A stretch of 64,000 nucleotides of DNA. It comes from Prorocentrum cordatum. Taxonomy: Eukaryota > Sar > Dinophyceae > Prorocentrales > Prorocentraceae. Location: positions 124,001 to 188,000 of the forward strand of contig CAUYUJ010002114.1 of assembly GCA_963575745.1 (NCBI GenBank). The letters run 5' to 3'. Under the pieces are notes generated by a model. It did not search any database. It was not told where the DNA came from and saw only the letters and a list, made by a program, of their open reading frames with translations. This document shows positions 21,727 through 34,406 of the stretch, piece after piece; position 1 is the stretch's first letter; every line of letters starts with the position of its first letter. Position numbers and translations under genes: made by a program.

Positions 21727-22059
21727 TTACGCATCGACGCGCGAACCTGTCGCGGCGCGCGCCAGAGCCCGAACGGCCGTCGCCGCAGTGGGATTAGCGA
21801 AAAAATCCACCCACGGGATCTTGAGTCCCGGCCCCAACAAGCACGTCCCATCCGAGTCCACCCCTGCAAATGCATCTTCGGCGCACTTGGCCTCCGCGCG
21901 CGCAAGTATGAACGGAAAGTGATGGTTTTCGCCATGTCCGTCGCCATGTGTTCCGATGAATGTAAAAGCCACTGCGTGTTGAACATCCAGCAGATCTGGG
22001 GCTCGAAGATATTCCTTTGTCATCGAAGATTGATCGATCAAGACCCAGGCTCGTTGCAA
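21727..22059 (-). pseudogene. Coding-like fragment a of a decayed minus-strand unit; function unknown
   Basis: A 110-codon frame with balanced composition: DLLDVQHAVAFTFIGTHGDG, ENHHFPFILARAEAK, DGTCLLGPGLKIPWVDFFAN and an Ala/Arg-rich end. Unlike the surrounding low-complexity frames it contains all residue classes and hydrophobic patterning, so it is probably derived from a real protein. No family was recognised. The stop at its 3' end and the frame changes to its neighbours on both sides indicate decay. Confidence 0.4.
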
Positions 22060-22979
22060 CCCTTCTCAGCCTCGTAATTGATCATGGCGCGCCACGCGGG
22101 CGGCCCCGGAAACCCTTCATGTTCGTTCCTGGGAATATAAGTCAGCGACCTGAGGCGCGGGAGGCGACGGCTGAGCCTCGCCCGCGACCTGCTTTAAGTC
22201 AGCCGATAAGTAATTGCTCCACTAGCCAAGCAGCAGTGGGATGATCAGTTCCGCCCGCTGTCAAATCACCATCCCAAATATGTCATCCCCCGTTGGAAAT
22301 GGACTGGCCCCCGTCAACGTCTGGCCCCACAAAAGCGGTCAACTGTGGACCCGACAGTAGCGTTGCGGCCCAGTCAACACGTCGGTGGAGAGGTGGCCAC
22401 CAATCAGCCACCCTCGTACCATATACATGCCACCTGTTGTATGATCTGAACCGACTTTTACGGGGTTCAAGCATCGGAAAAAATCGTGGCGAGTGGGTGG
22501 CTTGTCGTTTGCACTCTCAGCTTCCCACGATGGAATAGACCCAGGCTCTTTTGCAAGGTCGGCAATGCCCGCCCTCGATCTTGCAAGCCAAGTCTCCTTC
22601 TTTTCAACCTATTGCCACTCATGCTCGCCGCGACCCTTCAAGTTGAAACCATCACTCACTGGAAAAATATCATGCTGCTTGCGCCTTTCCGCGGCCGTTA
22701 GATTATCATTTCCTGGCTGCGTGTGTCTCACGAGACTCCGTCTATGAACGCAGACGGAGATCGATCCCGGCAGCCAGATGCGTTTCGCGACGCGCACGCG
22801 AGCTCTGCGGATTCGAGGCGTTCGCGTTGCACTGGGGGCAGAAACGAAATCCCAAACGAAAACTGCGATGGCTCGTGCACAAACGTCGCCCGCCATGAGC
22901 CCATGAACGCTTGTAGAGCTCGCGCCCTGCCTCCCGAATTGCGTCATCACCCTTAACCGAGCGAAGTTAATCATCGGAA

Positions 22980-23267
22980 CGGAGGCGAGCGACGATGCCC
23001 CCTGGATCGAAAGCGATCTCTGGATTATCCCAATTGCGCTTAAAAAACTTAGTCCAGTCTGTCCTGATACGTCTGCATCGCGCAGAAAAAAATACTCTTG
23101 ACATGATCGACCCACTTGGGTCGACGCTTGGACATCAACGTTCCGCCTGGAGTCATCCGGAACTTATTGCTCAAATACACCTTATCGCGGAAGACAATAA
23201 TGCTCCCCAGCTGAATTGTATGACCCACGCGCACAATCCAGAATTGGCCGGCTATCGCGGAACCCAA
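22980..23267 (-). pseudogene. Coding-like fragment b of the decayed minus-strand unit; function unknown
   Basis: The frame 23267-23049 reads GQFWIVRVGHTIQLGS, IVFRDKVYLSNKFRMTPGG and RPKWVDHVKSIFFCAMQTYQDR. A one-base shift then continues into WTKFFKRNWDNPEIAFDPGG to about 22985. The continuity of sensible protein across the shift argues for a degraded gene rather than chance. No family recognised. Confidence 0.45.
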
Positions 23268-23472
23268 GTGTCAAGGAAAGTTCAGCACGTTCGAAATGTG
23301 CAACCGCTGAATGTGGGCCGTCCTCGAAGGATTGCCCCCGCGGGCTGAGCCGGCGGGGAAACGCGCCGTCGTCGACCTCAGATCACGCATACACTGCAGG
23401 GTGTAACATCAGTGTCATGGACGGGCTCTCACACAACCCTACTTCCTTCCCAGGGTAAGATTTTCCCGACGG

Positions 23473-23829
23473 CTACTTGAGCACGGCGCCCTTGGACCTG
23501 ACATGCATGAGTTGGCCGCGGCATGAAAACATACTTGGGTATTCACGCGGAGCGAACATTCGGTTCACGCTAGCGACGCGAATGGAATAACCCTGGGCCA
23601 TCTGGATCAATGCAGGGAGCGAAAGATTCCCACAACTCCTCCGCAAAAACATCATATGATAATCGCTGGGTTCGGGCACCTGCCCAAAACTTCTGCCTAT
23701 TTTTTCCCGCGCAAGCGAGCTCTCGCCCGGAGCCCCAACATGCGGGCGCAGCCTGGCGACATCCGGGACACCCCACGCATCGCCAGGGCCGGGCTGCGAT
23801 GGCCAAAACCACCCACGCGCATGTTGCAT
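23473..23829 (-). pseudogene. Coding-like fragment c of the decayed minus-strand unit; function unknown
   Basis: A 118-codon minus-strand frame. The part from about 23680 down reads PSDYHMMFLRRSCGNLSLPA, QMAQGYSIRVASVNRMFAPR and MFSCRGQLMHVRSKG before a stop. Amphipathic patterning suggests a former protein. No domain recognised. Confidence 0.4.
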
Positions 23830-24009
23830 TGAATCTCAATAACAAATGAACACCACCACACCGAATTCCTGACACAGCACAGACACTTCGAAAGTGGTAC
23901 ACTATCAAATTTCAGATGGTCTTGGCCTTCTTGGTTTCCCTCTCGCCAATTCTCGCCCCAAATTCTTCCGCGCCCATCCCCCCATCGTTGTCGCTGGGGG
24001 ACTGGCAAG

Positions 24010-24677
24010 GATTGAACGGGGCAGAGCCCCGACAACTTGTCTTGTCATCCATCGTCGAAAACGCCGGGAGAGCCCCATTCCGCTCGAATTCACCTCAACT
24101 GTCATCTGAAAACTCTTTTTCGAGTAAGTCTTCAACAATGCGAAAATGAAGTCCTGATCAACACGGGCGATGTTATGCGACGCCTGAAGCGCAATGCCCA
24201 TGACGGCGGCAAGATCGCTAGACGCGGGCCCATCGCCGCGCGCCCGTTCAACGCCTCTTTTAATGCGATTCGGGTTTGCCTGATGATGGCGGGCTTTTCT
24301 TCCGAAGTCATTTTCGGATGATAGATGCGAGGTGGTCCTCCATGGGCGCGGGGCGGTTCTCCGATCGCAAAATTCTCTCCGCGGGGCGGCTGGCCCGCCG
24401 CTGGAGGCGCCGGGGGTTGAACCTGCGAAAATGCCCGGGGCTGCAGGCCGGCCCCACTGCGACCACATCGTCTACATTCGGCCCGCCTCTCCCTCCGATT
24501 CACGAATTCGAGCATTGAGACGTCGGCCGCAAGATCGGGCGCAATGCCGGTTGAACCGGCACCGCCACCTTCGCCCACAGCCATGAGCTCCGGGGCGAGA
24601 GTACCATGTGCCCCGCGAATGTCGGGGGCTGACTTTGGCACGCCCGCATACGCGGACGCCTCCGCGTCCGCGCCCAC
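24010..24677 (-). pseudogene. Coding-like fragment d of the decayed minus-strand unit
   Basis: The frame from 24677 carries a CxxC pair (AECRRCGRSG), a Pro/Ala-rich stretch and MTSEEKPAIIRQTRIALKEA. Near 24230 reading moves to the frame ending at 23905, giving DLAAVMGIALQASHN, RVDQDFIFALLKTYSKKSFQ and GLSRRFRRWMTRQ. The helical, charged second part could be a nucleic-acid-binding ORF1-like protein of a LINE, given the endonuclease remnant further 3', but that is inference. Confidence 0.4.
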
Positions 24678-25718
24678 TTATCTTTTCGGGCGTTAGATAA
24701 GAGAGTGGGGCATCTGCGCCCGCTTTGAAAACGTTTTGGATGCCCGCCGACGCGAGCTCCTCAGAGTTCGCGCGCTCTCTGCGCGCGGAATTCCCTCGCG
24801 AGCACGTCCGGCAAGGGTTCGGATCTCCTTCCCAGTCTCGCCGACGGCCCCCATGACCCCCCCCCCCCCTTGTAAGTTTGCGCAGATTGAGGGAAGTCAG
24901 CTATCACATCCTGCTCCATCAGGGAAGAATTAAAGACGAAACTAATAGCGTCCGGCATAGCACTTCGTTCGCGATTGATTTCGGCCAACCTCGCGCTAGG
25001 AAGCTGCTGCATCCACGCTGCCCCAATACCCCCCAATACGGGGGTCGTTTCCACGGGCGCGCATGGGCGCTCACCCCGGAGATCCCCAGGTCAGCCGCGC
25101 GAGGCGTTGTCGATGGCGAGCTGACCACTTGCCCTGCCAATGCTGGCTGGGCCGCCCTAGGACCCCCCGACGGCCCCGCCCACGAAGCTACGCCGCCAAC
25201 CCTGGCTGAACCCGGAACAGCGGCATCCGCCATCATGACTTCTGCAGACCCTTCCTCTACATTCGCGGCAGCACGACCGCCGGCCGATCTGGCGGCGGGC
25301 ATTTTCGGACCCTCGGGAGCGCCGACCTCACTGCCAACATCTGACGGGTTGCCTACGAGAGAGGCGCAATGCCAGACGATGAGAGAGGGGCGATCGCATC
25401 AGAGAGCCCCACGTGCATATGCCCACCCCCTGGGGACAGCACCCGCGCCGCGAGTCGGGGCGCCACCCGGGGGCGCGCGCGCCTTCAGGGCGGCACACAG
25501 CGAGGAGAGGAATAGAATTATGCAGACGCTGCCACCAGCCAGGCCTGCGCCATCGCACGCACGCGCGCCCCTTGCGACGCGCCGACACGCGCGGCGGAAG
25601 TAGGCAAGAAGATGGGAGCTCGACGAGAGGCGCCCCGAAGGCTCAACTGCCCAGAGGGCGGCCATAGGCGGGGCACCCGCAGGACGCGGCAGGGGCGAGA
25701 GGAAGAAGCAACATCGCA

Positions 25719-25721
<3 letters not shown>
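24678..25721. repeat. Ala/Pro-rich region with a diverged duplication (25371-25575 and 27331-27540)
   Basis: The segment GAGAGAGGGGCGATCGCATC ... GACGCTGCCACCAGCCAGGCCTGCGCCATCGCAC recurs at 27331-27540 with many substitutions but the same order. The two copies flank the GA microsatellite and about 1.7 kb, in the same orientation. Confidence 0.7.
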
Positions 25722-26880
<1,159 letters not shown>

Positions 26881-26889
26881 TAAGGCTCC

Positions 26890-28512
26890 TTCTCTAAGTC
26901 ATGGAATCGCCTGCGCCCGCAGAAGTTGGCCCCTGCATGCCCGGCGGCTTGCGCCGGGCGACTTGCTCGCGGCCCAAACGGGCAAGAAAGTCCTCAACCC
27001 GCGCCTTTTCAGCATGCCTGATCATCGAGTCTCCTCTCGAGCCTGGGAGAGGCGCCACATGCGTCCTGCATGAGGTCCACCGCCTGCGCGGGCGAAACCG
27101 CAAACCGAAGTCGGATAGCCAGCTGGCCGACCTGGGCTCTCGCAGACATTCCCTTGCAAGCAATGCCCACGCGCGTGAGATGCGTCGCGGCGTCGAGCGA
27201 TGGCCTGCTCGGCAATGCACAGCATAGGTCGGGGAGCTGCCCACGCATGCAAATTCGCCAATGTAGCATCGACCGAGACAGTCGACGACGGTCCCATGGC
27301 CCAGAGGGCAAAGCAACATCGCCTGATTAACCTGAGAGAGGGATGATCGCACCAGAGAGCCTCCTCTGCATACACCCACCCGCTGGGAGACAGCGCCCGC
27401 GCTACGATGCGGGACGCCCTCCAGAGACGCGCGCGCCTTAAGGGCAACGCACAGCAAGGTGAGAGGGAGGTAGAGCTACGCAGGCGCCGTCACCGGCCGG
27501 GCCTGCATCATCGCACACAGATGACGCGCCCTTGCTCGCGCGGATAGCAGGAGGAGGCACTCTGAAAACTGGCCTAGACTTCTCGGCTGCCTTGTCTGCT
27601 GCCTGTTGCTTTGCCTCGTCCAAGACAACCTGCTTCCTCGCCATTCCCGCATTCATCCTGGCTGCAACGTCAGCCCCCATCAAAGCCGCTTCTTCCGTTG
27701 CCCTTTGACCAGCAGCCATGTCTGGCATCGCCTTCACCTCTCTGCGGACAGCATTGAAATCCCACTGTTCTGCAGCCTGCTTTTGCCGCGTTCCTTCACG
27801 ATCGCCGGCTGAGCCGACAGCGCGGGGGGTTGGATCCGACAAAGCGGGCTCTGCTCCTCTCTCAGCTCGCTCGTTAGCCCCCCTAGCGACGTCCGAACGG
27901 GTCCAGCGCTTAGTACCAGATGGCACTGAAGCAGGCTGCATATTTGTCTGGGTGCACATCGCACTGTTCGGCAGAGCTCTGAGGGAGCTGAATACGTCCG
28001 TCATCTCCTGGGGCCAGTGCTCGGAAATGATGGGATTCAACTTTTCAGCGGCGAGTCCCCTCGTGAACAGCATGTCCCAGATATGATCGAACATGGGGCA
28101 ATGCTGGAACAGTGGAGGCCACCCGAGCCGTTCGTCCAATTTTGCCACCCAGGCCAGGGGGGGCCACTTCGACTGCGCGGCGCGGATTCCATCGCATTCG
28201 GTCTTTCTCCGATCATACTCAATTTTGAAATCTGCCCCCAACGCTTCGCCATCTCTCAACACATGGCGCAACAGCGCAACAGCGCAACAGCGCCCAAGTG
28301 TCCACAAGGCGAAGCGCTGCCAGGGTCCACGCGCACAGGCGCAATTCCAGCGGCGCGATGTTGATTGGATCCGAGTGGCACTTCTGCCGCTTCGCATTCT
28401 TGGCGCCGCATGTTCTGACGCTGTCATCGCTGTCATTCGGGACGGCGAAGATAATCTCCACCGTCCGCCAGATTCCATCCGCAAGTGCTTCCTCCGCCAT
28501 CGCATAGGTCAA
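26890..28512 (-). pseudogene. Coding-like upstream part of the decayed minus-strand unit
   Basis: The frame from 28512 reads AMAEEALADGIWRTVEIIFA, DSVRTCGAKNAKRQKCHSDP and APLELRLCAWTLAALRLVDT, then hits a CGCAACAG triplication (28268-28300) and shifts into GADFKIEYDRRKTECDG, WVAKLDERLGWPPLFQ, FDHIWDMLFTRGLAAEKL and a long Ala/Glu/Lys-rich, probably helical stretch ending near 27450. Fragments continue to about 26900. The mixture of hydrophobic core-like and charged segments, plus a shift that is restored by reading onward, indicates a degraded protein. It is large, over 450 residues in this part alone. No known family was recognised. Confidence 0.45.
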
Positions 28513-28896
28513 ATGCTGGCGCGGAGCGTCGCGCTCTCCAAGAGAACTGTAGACCCCAACCCCCTACCCCTCCAACTCCGGCACCTCCTCCATATTTGGG
28601 GCTCGACGGCAAAAGCACGCGCCCCTCAGCAATTGAATGCAAATTGAATTCAAGACGGTCGTTCCACGCGCGAAGCGTGACCACCCTCCCCTCTTGATAT
28701 GTTCTGTCTTGGGGCCGTCGACAAAAAAGGAATCGCCGGCCGCGCCGCGATGCTTGCTCGAAATTTGCCTTCACGCTGGCCGAGAGCCAATTGCACTGGC
28801 CCACACGCCGCGCCCCTGGATCTGGCAACGTCCGGCCCCTTCTAACTGCAAAGAAGCGTGCCGAAGGTGCCCATGGAGGAAGCATATACTCAAGAG

Positions 28897-29055
28897 GCAC
28901 AAGGACACACAAATAAATACACACAAATAAAAAGTTGCCCCAATTTTCTCATATTTTCTGGGTTTTTTTCTCTTCCCGCCAAATTCCAATATTTTCCTAT
29001 ATTTTATTGGGGGTCGACGATTAATTGTGTCTGTGTTTTTTCCCCTCCTGATATA
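28897..29055. repeat. Dispersed ~160-bp repeat, copy 2
   Basis: Matches 6247-6402 block by block, starting AAGGACACACAAATAAATA and ending TTTTTTCCCCTCCTG. This copy has many more A/T substitutions. Confidence 0.65.
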
Positions 29056-29265
29056 CTTTGCTTCCCGCGGCGGGGGGGTAGTCTTCTCCGCCGTCAGCAG
29101 CCTCGCCAGGAAGACATTGCTCGCTGGTGAACTCATCCTTCTGCCGCAGCTTTCTGGCATTTCTTCTTCGTACACAGATATCATGTCCTGGACTTGGCGT
29201 TTTCGACTCGCTATTCGTAGCTCCCTCTCTCTCTCTCTCTTTCTCTCTGGGCCGGCAATTTCCAT
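29056..29265 (-). pseudogene. Coding-like fragment, minus strand; function unknown
   Basis: The frame reads SRKRQVQDMISVYEEEMPES, GRRMSSPASNVFLARLLTAE and PPPREAKYIRR before running into the dispersed repeat. Its composition is protein-like. It lies between two other coding-like minus-strand pieces. Confidence 0.35.
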
Positions 29266-29305
29266 CGCTGCGAAGTCGCCTCTTGATCACTTACTTGTTG
29301 AGCAT

Positions 29306-29656
29306 CTATGGGTCGAAGTAGTGTTCCTCCTGCCAAGAGTCAGTCGCAAATACTTCGGTCTCCTTTGCATATGTCGGCTCTGTCCCACTGAGAAGGTAAT
29401 ACGGCCAATTGTTTAGTTTTTTTTTACCATCCCCAGGGGCGCTGATCCACCTCTTTTCGTTTTCGCATCTCTCCCGAACCTCCTCCTCCTTGAGTTCTGG
29501 CTCCAGCTTTGCCTTCCCGCCTGGAGAACCGGCGCCGCTCGTGGCCAGGCTGCCCCCGGTCATAACATCGGACTTCTTGGGGGAGTATACCCAGGCCATG
29601 GGCAGCCTCGTGTCCTTCTGAAAAATGTGAAGGTGCTCGCCAAAGCTCGGGAGCAA
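29306..29656 (-). pseudogene. Coding-like fragment, minus strand, 5'-most part; function unknown
   Basis: A 116-codon frame with a convincing protein-like sequence: PMAWVYSPKKSDVMTGGSLA, a Lys/Glu-rich helix (LEPELKEEEVRERCENEKRW), then LNNWPYYLLSGTEPTYAKET and a stop after EEHYFDP. I do not recognise the family. It marks the apparent 5' limit of the minus-strand unit that ends in the endonuclease remnant at 20.1 kb. Confidence 0.45.
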
Positions 29657-29904
29657 AGTTTGCTTGGTCAGAAGTGTGTCGAGGAAAGCGCCCCAAATTC
29701 GCGGGCGTTACAGTCGAGCGAGGTCCGCGGACTGACGAGTGATTGTGTCAGGCGAGGGCCATGGTGTGACTTTGCAGTCTCCTGCCCCTCTTTTCCTCTA
29801 ATGTATAAGCGGTGGACCCTTGGAGGTGGTGCCACCGCGCGATTGGGGGCCCGTGGATGTTAAAACAAATCCCAATCATCCATCCCTGTCATCATGAACG
29901 GATC

Positions 29905-30880
29905 CCCCCTGTTGCACCCCCAGACGTGTCCGCAGGGCGTGCGGGGCGGTCCGCCCGAGACTTTCTCGCCAGCTATGGTCGTGAAAAATGTAACTCCCAA
30001 CGGCAACAACGATAGATCACAAGTGGTGAACAGCAGTGGGCTCTCGCCAGAGCGCCGCGCACATTCAGCTTAAAGCGTTGCGGCAGCTACTGGGATGGAG
30101 GGCGGGCGGCTTCCAAAATGGAGCTCTCGCCTGAGCGCCGTGCGCAGTCGCCCGAAAAAACTCACAACAGTTAGGAGGATTGATGGCGAGCCATTTTTCA
30201 AATGGATTTCTAGCCTCAGCGCCGCGACCATTCGTCCTCACTAGGGAAACGAACTCTATACACCGACGCTTTTTTCCGAGCCTGCGCCGAAATTCTCACA
30301 AAAACGCGGATCCTGGTGTATACGGGATCCTGGTGTATACATTTTCGTTGTTTCCCTTGGAAAACGGGGAAAAGCGTACACCAGACCACCCCGACGTCAT
30401 CCCCGACCCTCAACAAGTCTTGGGATTGAAAAAACAAACCGCCACTGGTATTGTATATGTTCCAGTTTCCGATTTACACATACAACAAACGGAAGGATGG
30501 AGGTCAATGCCTTTTCACACTGGGATTCTCGTCTTAGCGCCGCGCAGGTTCGTTTTAATAGCTGACAAGGAGCATAAAAGGGGTTTCAAAATTGCGTGCT
30601 CTCCTGAGCGCTGCGTGCATTATCCTTGAACGTTTTATTTGCAACAGCGATTAGGACGGAACACATGTGGTTTTCAAGTTGGGCCTCTCGCCTTAGCACC
30701 GCGCGCCTTCAACTTTGATACTGCAACAGGTGAAAGGATGCAGAGCGGCTCGTTTTCAAAGTGGGGCTCTCGTCTCAGCGCCGCGCCGATTCGTCTTCAA
30801 ACTTACGACTGCTACAAAGATGGGCGACGACTCCTTTACATAATGAAGGATCTCGCTTGAGATTTCCCGAAATTGGAGGC
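29905..30880 (+). repeat. 83-bp satellite, array 4
   Basis: Head (CCCCTGTTGCACCCCCAGACGTGTCCGC; GACTTTCTCGCC) followed by units with the GCGCCGCGC anchor at 30052, 30135 and 30219 (83-84 bp apart) and again at 30537, 30608, 30696 and 30778. The 318-bp jump between 30219 and 30537 holds a hairpin-bearing segment. Confidence 0.85.
30332..30382. other. Imperfect ~24-bp-stem hairpin
   Basis: GGTGTATACATTTTCG ... TTTCCCTTGGAAAACGG ... AAAAGCGTACACC folds into a stem with a few mismatches and a 3-5 nt loop. A partial relative (TTTCCCATGGAAAACGG ... TGTACACC) is at 55086-55131. Whether it is a transposon tip or an RNA hairpin is unknown. Confidence 0.45.
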
Positions 30881-30884
30881 CAGA

Positions 30885-30912
30885 AACACACACACACACC
30901 AACACCAACACC

Positions 30913-30944
<32 letters not shown>

Positions 30945-30945
30945 C
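30885..30945. repeat. (CA)n then (CAA)n microsatellite
   Basis: ACACACAC changes to ACCAAC and ACAACAACAA. Confidence 0.95.
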
Positions 30946-31437
30946 CAAGATACATGGCAGCTGCGCGGATGCACGTCGGCTCATGTTCAAGATCATCAAT
31001 GTTAATCGCCATGAGTGTGAACGTGTGCAGCAGATGCACGCATAGGGGGAGATTCTGCTCAAAAACGGGGATATCATTGGACATCTCGTTGACTTTGTGG
31101 ATGCCATGACAATGGACATTTTAACAATCCGATCCTTGAACTGAAGATGTGTCTAAAAGGTGTGAAACATGTTCTGCAAATGCTGCCAGCCTGTTTTTCT
31201 GTTTACAGAGCTCAAACCTAGTTGACACAGGTTCTAGACATCTGGAAAGTATTTGGCAACACGCTTCCTCTCCATGGATCGTCCTCCACAACTCTACGAT
31301 CATACCTTTTTTCGGGAGCGGCCAAGAGAGGGGTGTTCAAGAGGGGGGGTGCAAATCATGACCGGCGGCATGTGCGCGGCCCAGCGGGGGGGCGAGGGAC
31401 GCAACGAGATAAGAGGACGCGCCCTGAAATCTGGGGA
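30946..31437. other. No gene recognised
   Basis: Unique sequence with no coding signal; G-runs near 31338 and 31388. Confidence 0.4.
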
Positions 31438-31668
31438 AATATCATGGCCCCCGCCATGATACTCCAGATTTTGTAATAAAAGGGAGGGGGTCTGGACCCT
31501 CCAAGACAAGCCATTTCAGACCTCCCCCGTGGGAGAACCCTCCAAAACATCGTCCCCAGACCCCCCAGGCCCTCCAAGATGGCCTGGAAGAGACCCCCCC
31601 CCGAAATGAGACCCCCCTCCCTGTATTACGAAATCTGGAGTAAACATCATGGCCCCCGCCATGATATC
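31438..31668. repeat. Foldback element with ~43-bp arms
   Basis: The left arm, ATATCATGGCCCCCGCCATG then ATACTCCAGATTTTGTAAT (31438-31476), is mirrored on the right by ATTACGAAATCTGGAGT and AACATCATGGCCCCCGCCATGATAT (31625-31667). Each arm contains its own ATCATGGC-CCCC-GCCATGAT hairpin. No target duplication found. Confidence 0.75.
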
Positions 31669-32950
31669 CTCCCCCCCCTAGTCATCACCCCCCTCGTTTC
31701 CGCCCCCGATGTTTCGCACCCCGGCTTCCCTCCGAGGGCTGCAAGGGCGGGGCCCCCGCCCGAGCGGCGGGCCGGCCCTCCGGGGGGGTGCCGATCTCTC
31801 TCGGGGGGGCGAACTCTCGGGCCGGGCGGGTGCCCTGCCACAGCGCGGACGCACCTTGGGGCCCTCTCTGGTCCGCTTCCGCCTCCCGACTTCTCACAGC
31901 GTGCATATGTTGAGAAGCAAACTTTTTGATCTGCGGGGCGAGAGCGAACCTCTTCCGCTAAAAGCTAGGCGGGCTACGCACAGCTTCAATTAGGGAGACA
32001 GGGCACAGGAAGGCAGGGCCTCAGGTGGCCGGAGCGGGCGGGGCCCGGGGCGCACATGTTGAGAAACAAGCCGTTACCCATCCCACCCTGCCTCCCCCAA
32101 TCGTCCGTGACCTCCTCACCATGGTCCAGTGCGGGGAAGTGGAGGGAAAGGATTGGGATCGTCATCTCCCCCTCGCATCGTCCTCGTCATTCCCCTCATC
32201 CTCGTCGTCCTCCTCGTATCTCTCCTTGTCACTCGTTCCTCTCCTCTCCCCCCCCCTCCCCATCTCGCTCCCGACGCGACTCCTGTTGATCACCGCCTGG
32301 ATCAGGTGCTGCTGCTCCAAGAGCTGGACCTGCGTCTGGATGCTGTCCTGGGCACCCTGGGTCTCCAGGAGGGGACGGCTTGGGAAAGGTGGGCCGCCCT
32401 GGGCCCGCGGACCAGGAGGAGGAGGAGGAGGAGGAGGAGGAGGAGGAGGGAGGAGGAGGAGGAGGAGGAGGAGGTCACTGGTCATGTCACATGGGGAAGG
32501 AGGGCCTCTCAGGAGCACCCTGGCCCTCGGAGACCCCACGCCCCGGGCCTTCTCGGACACGAGGGGGGCTTCTTCAGAGGGTCGCCCCCCCTGTGGGCCC
32601 TGCCCCCGTTTGCGCTCCGCCGGCACCTTCCCTCCGCCCCGGACCTCCAGCGGCGCCGCGCAGATGTCGCCCGAAGACGGCGCTCCCGCTCCGCCGTTTG
32701 AGGCTCCGCCGTTTGAGGCTCCGCCGAAGACGGCCCTGCCCCCGTTTGAGGCTCTGCCGGCATCTTCCCTCCGCCCCAGACCTCCGGCGGCGCCGCGACG
32801 ATGTCGCCCGAAGACGGCGCTCCCGCTTCGGCGCAGCGCACAGCTCCGCTCGCCAGAGCGTCGGGGGCGTGGCCGCGCGCGAGCGAGCGACATGCCGCCC
32901 TCGCACTCGCTCCGTGGAGATTTCGCCTGAAGTGGGGTTCCCGCGTCTCG
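31669..32950. repeat. GC-rich region with (GGA)n and a ~136-bp tandem duplication
   Basis: GGA triplets at 32418-32474. A duplicated segment TGCCCCCGTTTG ... GATGTCGCCCGAAGACGGCG starts at 32601 and again at about 32737, followed by CTCCCGCT in both. CCGTTTGAGGCTCCG is additionally triplicated between them. Long frames here are Pro/Arg-rich and lack domains. Confidence 0.65.
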
Positions 32951-33074
32951 CCATCGCTCGGACGTCCATTCCGTGTGCTTTTGTTCGGTTTCGTGCGTGG
33001 TTTTTTCGCCGAATGATCAAGCATGCTCCTCGATGGTCCTCGCCGAGAAAAAAATGCACACGTCCGAGCGATGC
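32951..33074. mobile_element. Short TIR element (family T), copy 2
   Basis: CATCGCTCGGACGTCCATT at the left and CACACGTCCGAGCGATG at the right, with an interior matching 18276-18398 (GTGCTTTTGTTCGG, TTTTTTCGCC, GCATGCTCCTCGATGGTCC, AAAAATGCACACG). Confidence 0.85.
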
Positions 33075-34079
33075 CGAGGCGTGGGCTCGAAGCATGCGTC
33101 GCTCTCCGAATCCCCGCGGGTCCGCGCGAAAGCGGACGGACTTGCCCCCTCGCCCAAGCGCCGCAGACTTTGCGTGTACAGGTGGCAGGGCGGGCTGCTT
33201 CGGCGCAGCGTATGTTTATCCTTCAGCACGCAAGTCGGAAAGTGGACCGCTCTGGGGAGGGCTACATGGTGCTCTCGCAGCAGCGCCGCACAATAATTGT
33301 TTGAAAATCCACCTCCGCACATGTACGGCCAGCGTTTCAATTCCCCTCGCCGGATCGTCGGAAGTGGGACCTCGCGCGAATGCCGTCCGCACGGTAGGTG
33401 GGAACGCGCGCTCCATTCCCGATATCAAACTGCGCGATACGATATCATGATGGGCGGGGCCCGCTTACTCGTTCGACCCGTTTCATGTGGTTCATATATT
33501 CCTAATTGGCATATACTCCCACTGTGCCATCTAGCCAGCAGATGGTCGGCCAATCCTGGGGATTCCAACCTACCCATCAACAAATACAACATTGACGTTT
33601 TCTTCGCAACATGAGCATTCGTCGTCCACATTACAAAAAGCGCGGCGTGATCGGCACGGGTCGCACATCCCGCGAGAGGCCGAGATCTCATCTCACCTCG
33701 GCGAAGCATTCCTGCTTCCAAGGAACGGAGAGTTCCCGCTGAAGTGCGGCGCACATGTCTTGCGCGTCACTTCGTCGACCCGCGAGCCGATCCAGATGCC
33801 GCTGTCGCCTCGGCGCCGCGCCGATTTCGCGTGAAAGCGGCGCCCCCTCCTCGGCGCGACAGAGTGCTCCTCGCCCGCCAGTGTCGAGGGGCCCGCGCGC
33901 GCGGGCGATTTTTGTCGCCGTCGCCCACGCTCCGTGCGCCTGTCGCTCGGAAGCAACGCCCCACGCGCAGGCGCGGCGCACGCTTCGCGCGCCGCATCGC
34001 AGGAAAACACAACGGCGGCAGCAGGGCCGCGCGACCGCCGGCATCCCCCGAGCGCCGCGGGGCCTGTGGGTGAAAGTGA
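33075..34079. other. No gene recognised; faint satellite remnants
   Basis: GC-rich sequence with weak matches to the 83-bp satellite core (GTGCTCTCGCAGCAGCGCCGC near 33270, TCGCCTCGGCGCCGCGCCG near 33805). No domain seen. Confidence 0.4.
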
Positions 34080-34144
34080 ACGAGGAGGAGGAGGAGGAGG
34101 AGGAGGAGGAGGAGGAGGAGGAGGAGGAGGAGGAGGAGGAGTGG

Positions 34145-34207
<63 letters not shown>
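34080..34207. repeat. (GGA)n followed by (GAC)n
   Basis: Pure GGA triplets at 34083-34140 change abruptly to pure GAC/CGA triplets at 34146-34206. Confidence 0.97.
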
Positions 34208-34210
<3 letters not shown>

Positions 34211-34406
34211 GTTGTGTCGGCGCAGCGCATGCTGCGCCTCCGCCGCGCCCATAGAAGCGTTGCCGCTCCCGCCCTTTGCGCGGCCCGCGTAAGTTCCCAT
34301 TCGCTACATCGTCGGAAGTAGGGCCGCCCGCGAGCGCCTTCCCTGTGTTAGGTGGGAACGCGCTCCAATCCCAATACCGAGTCGTGCCACAAGTGATTCT
34401 TACGCT

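Noticed and set aside
32162-33450. Frames of 240-356 codons as genes
   Set aside because: Arg/Pro/Ala/Ser-rich translations of GGA triplets and the 136-bp duplication, with competing frames on both strands and no domain.
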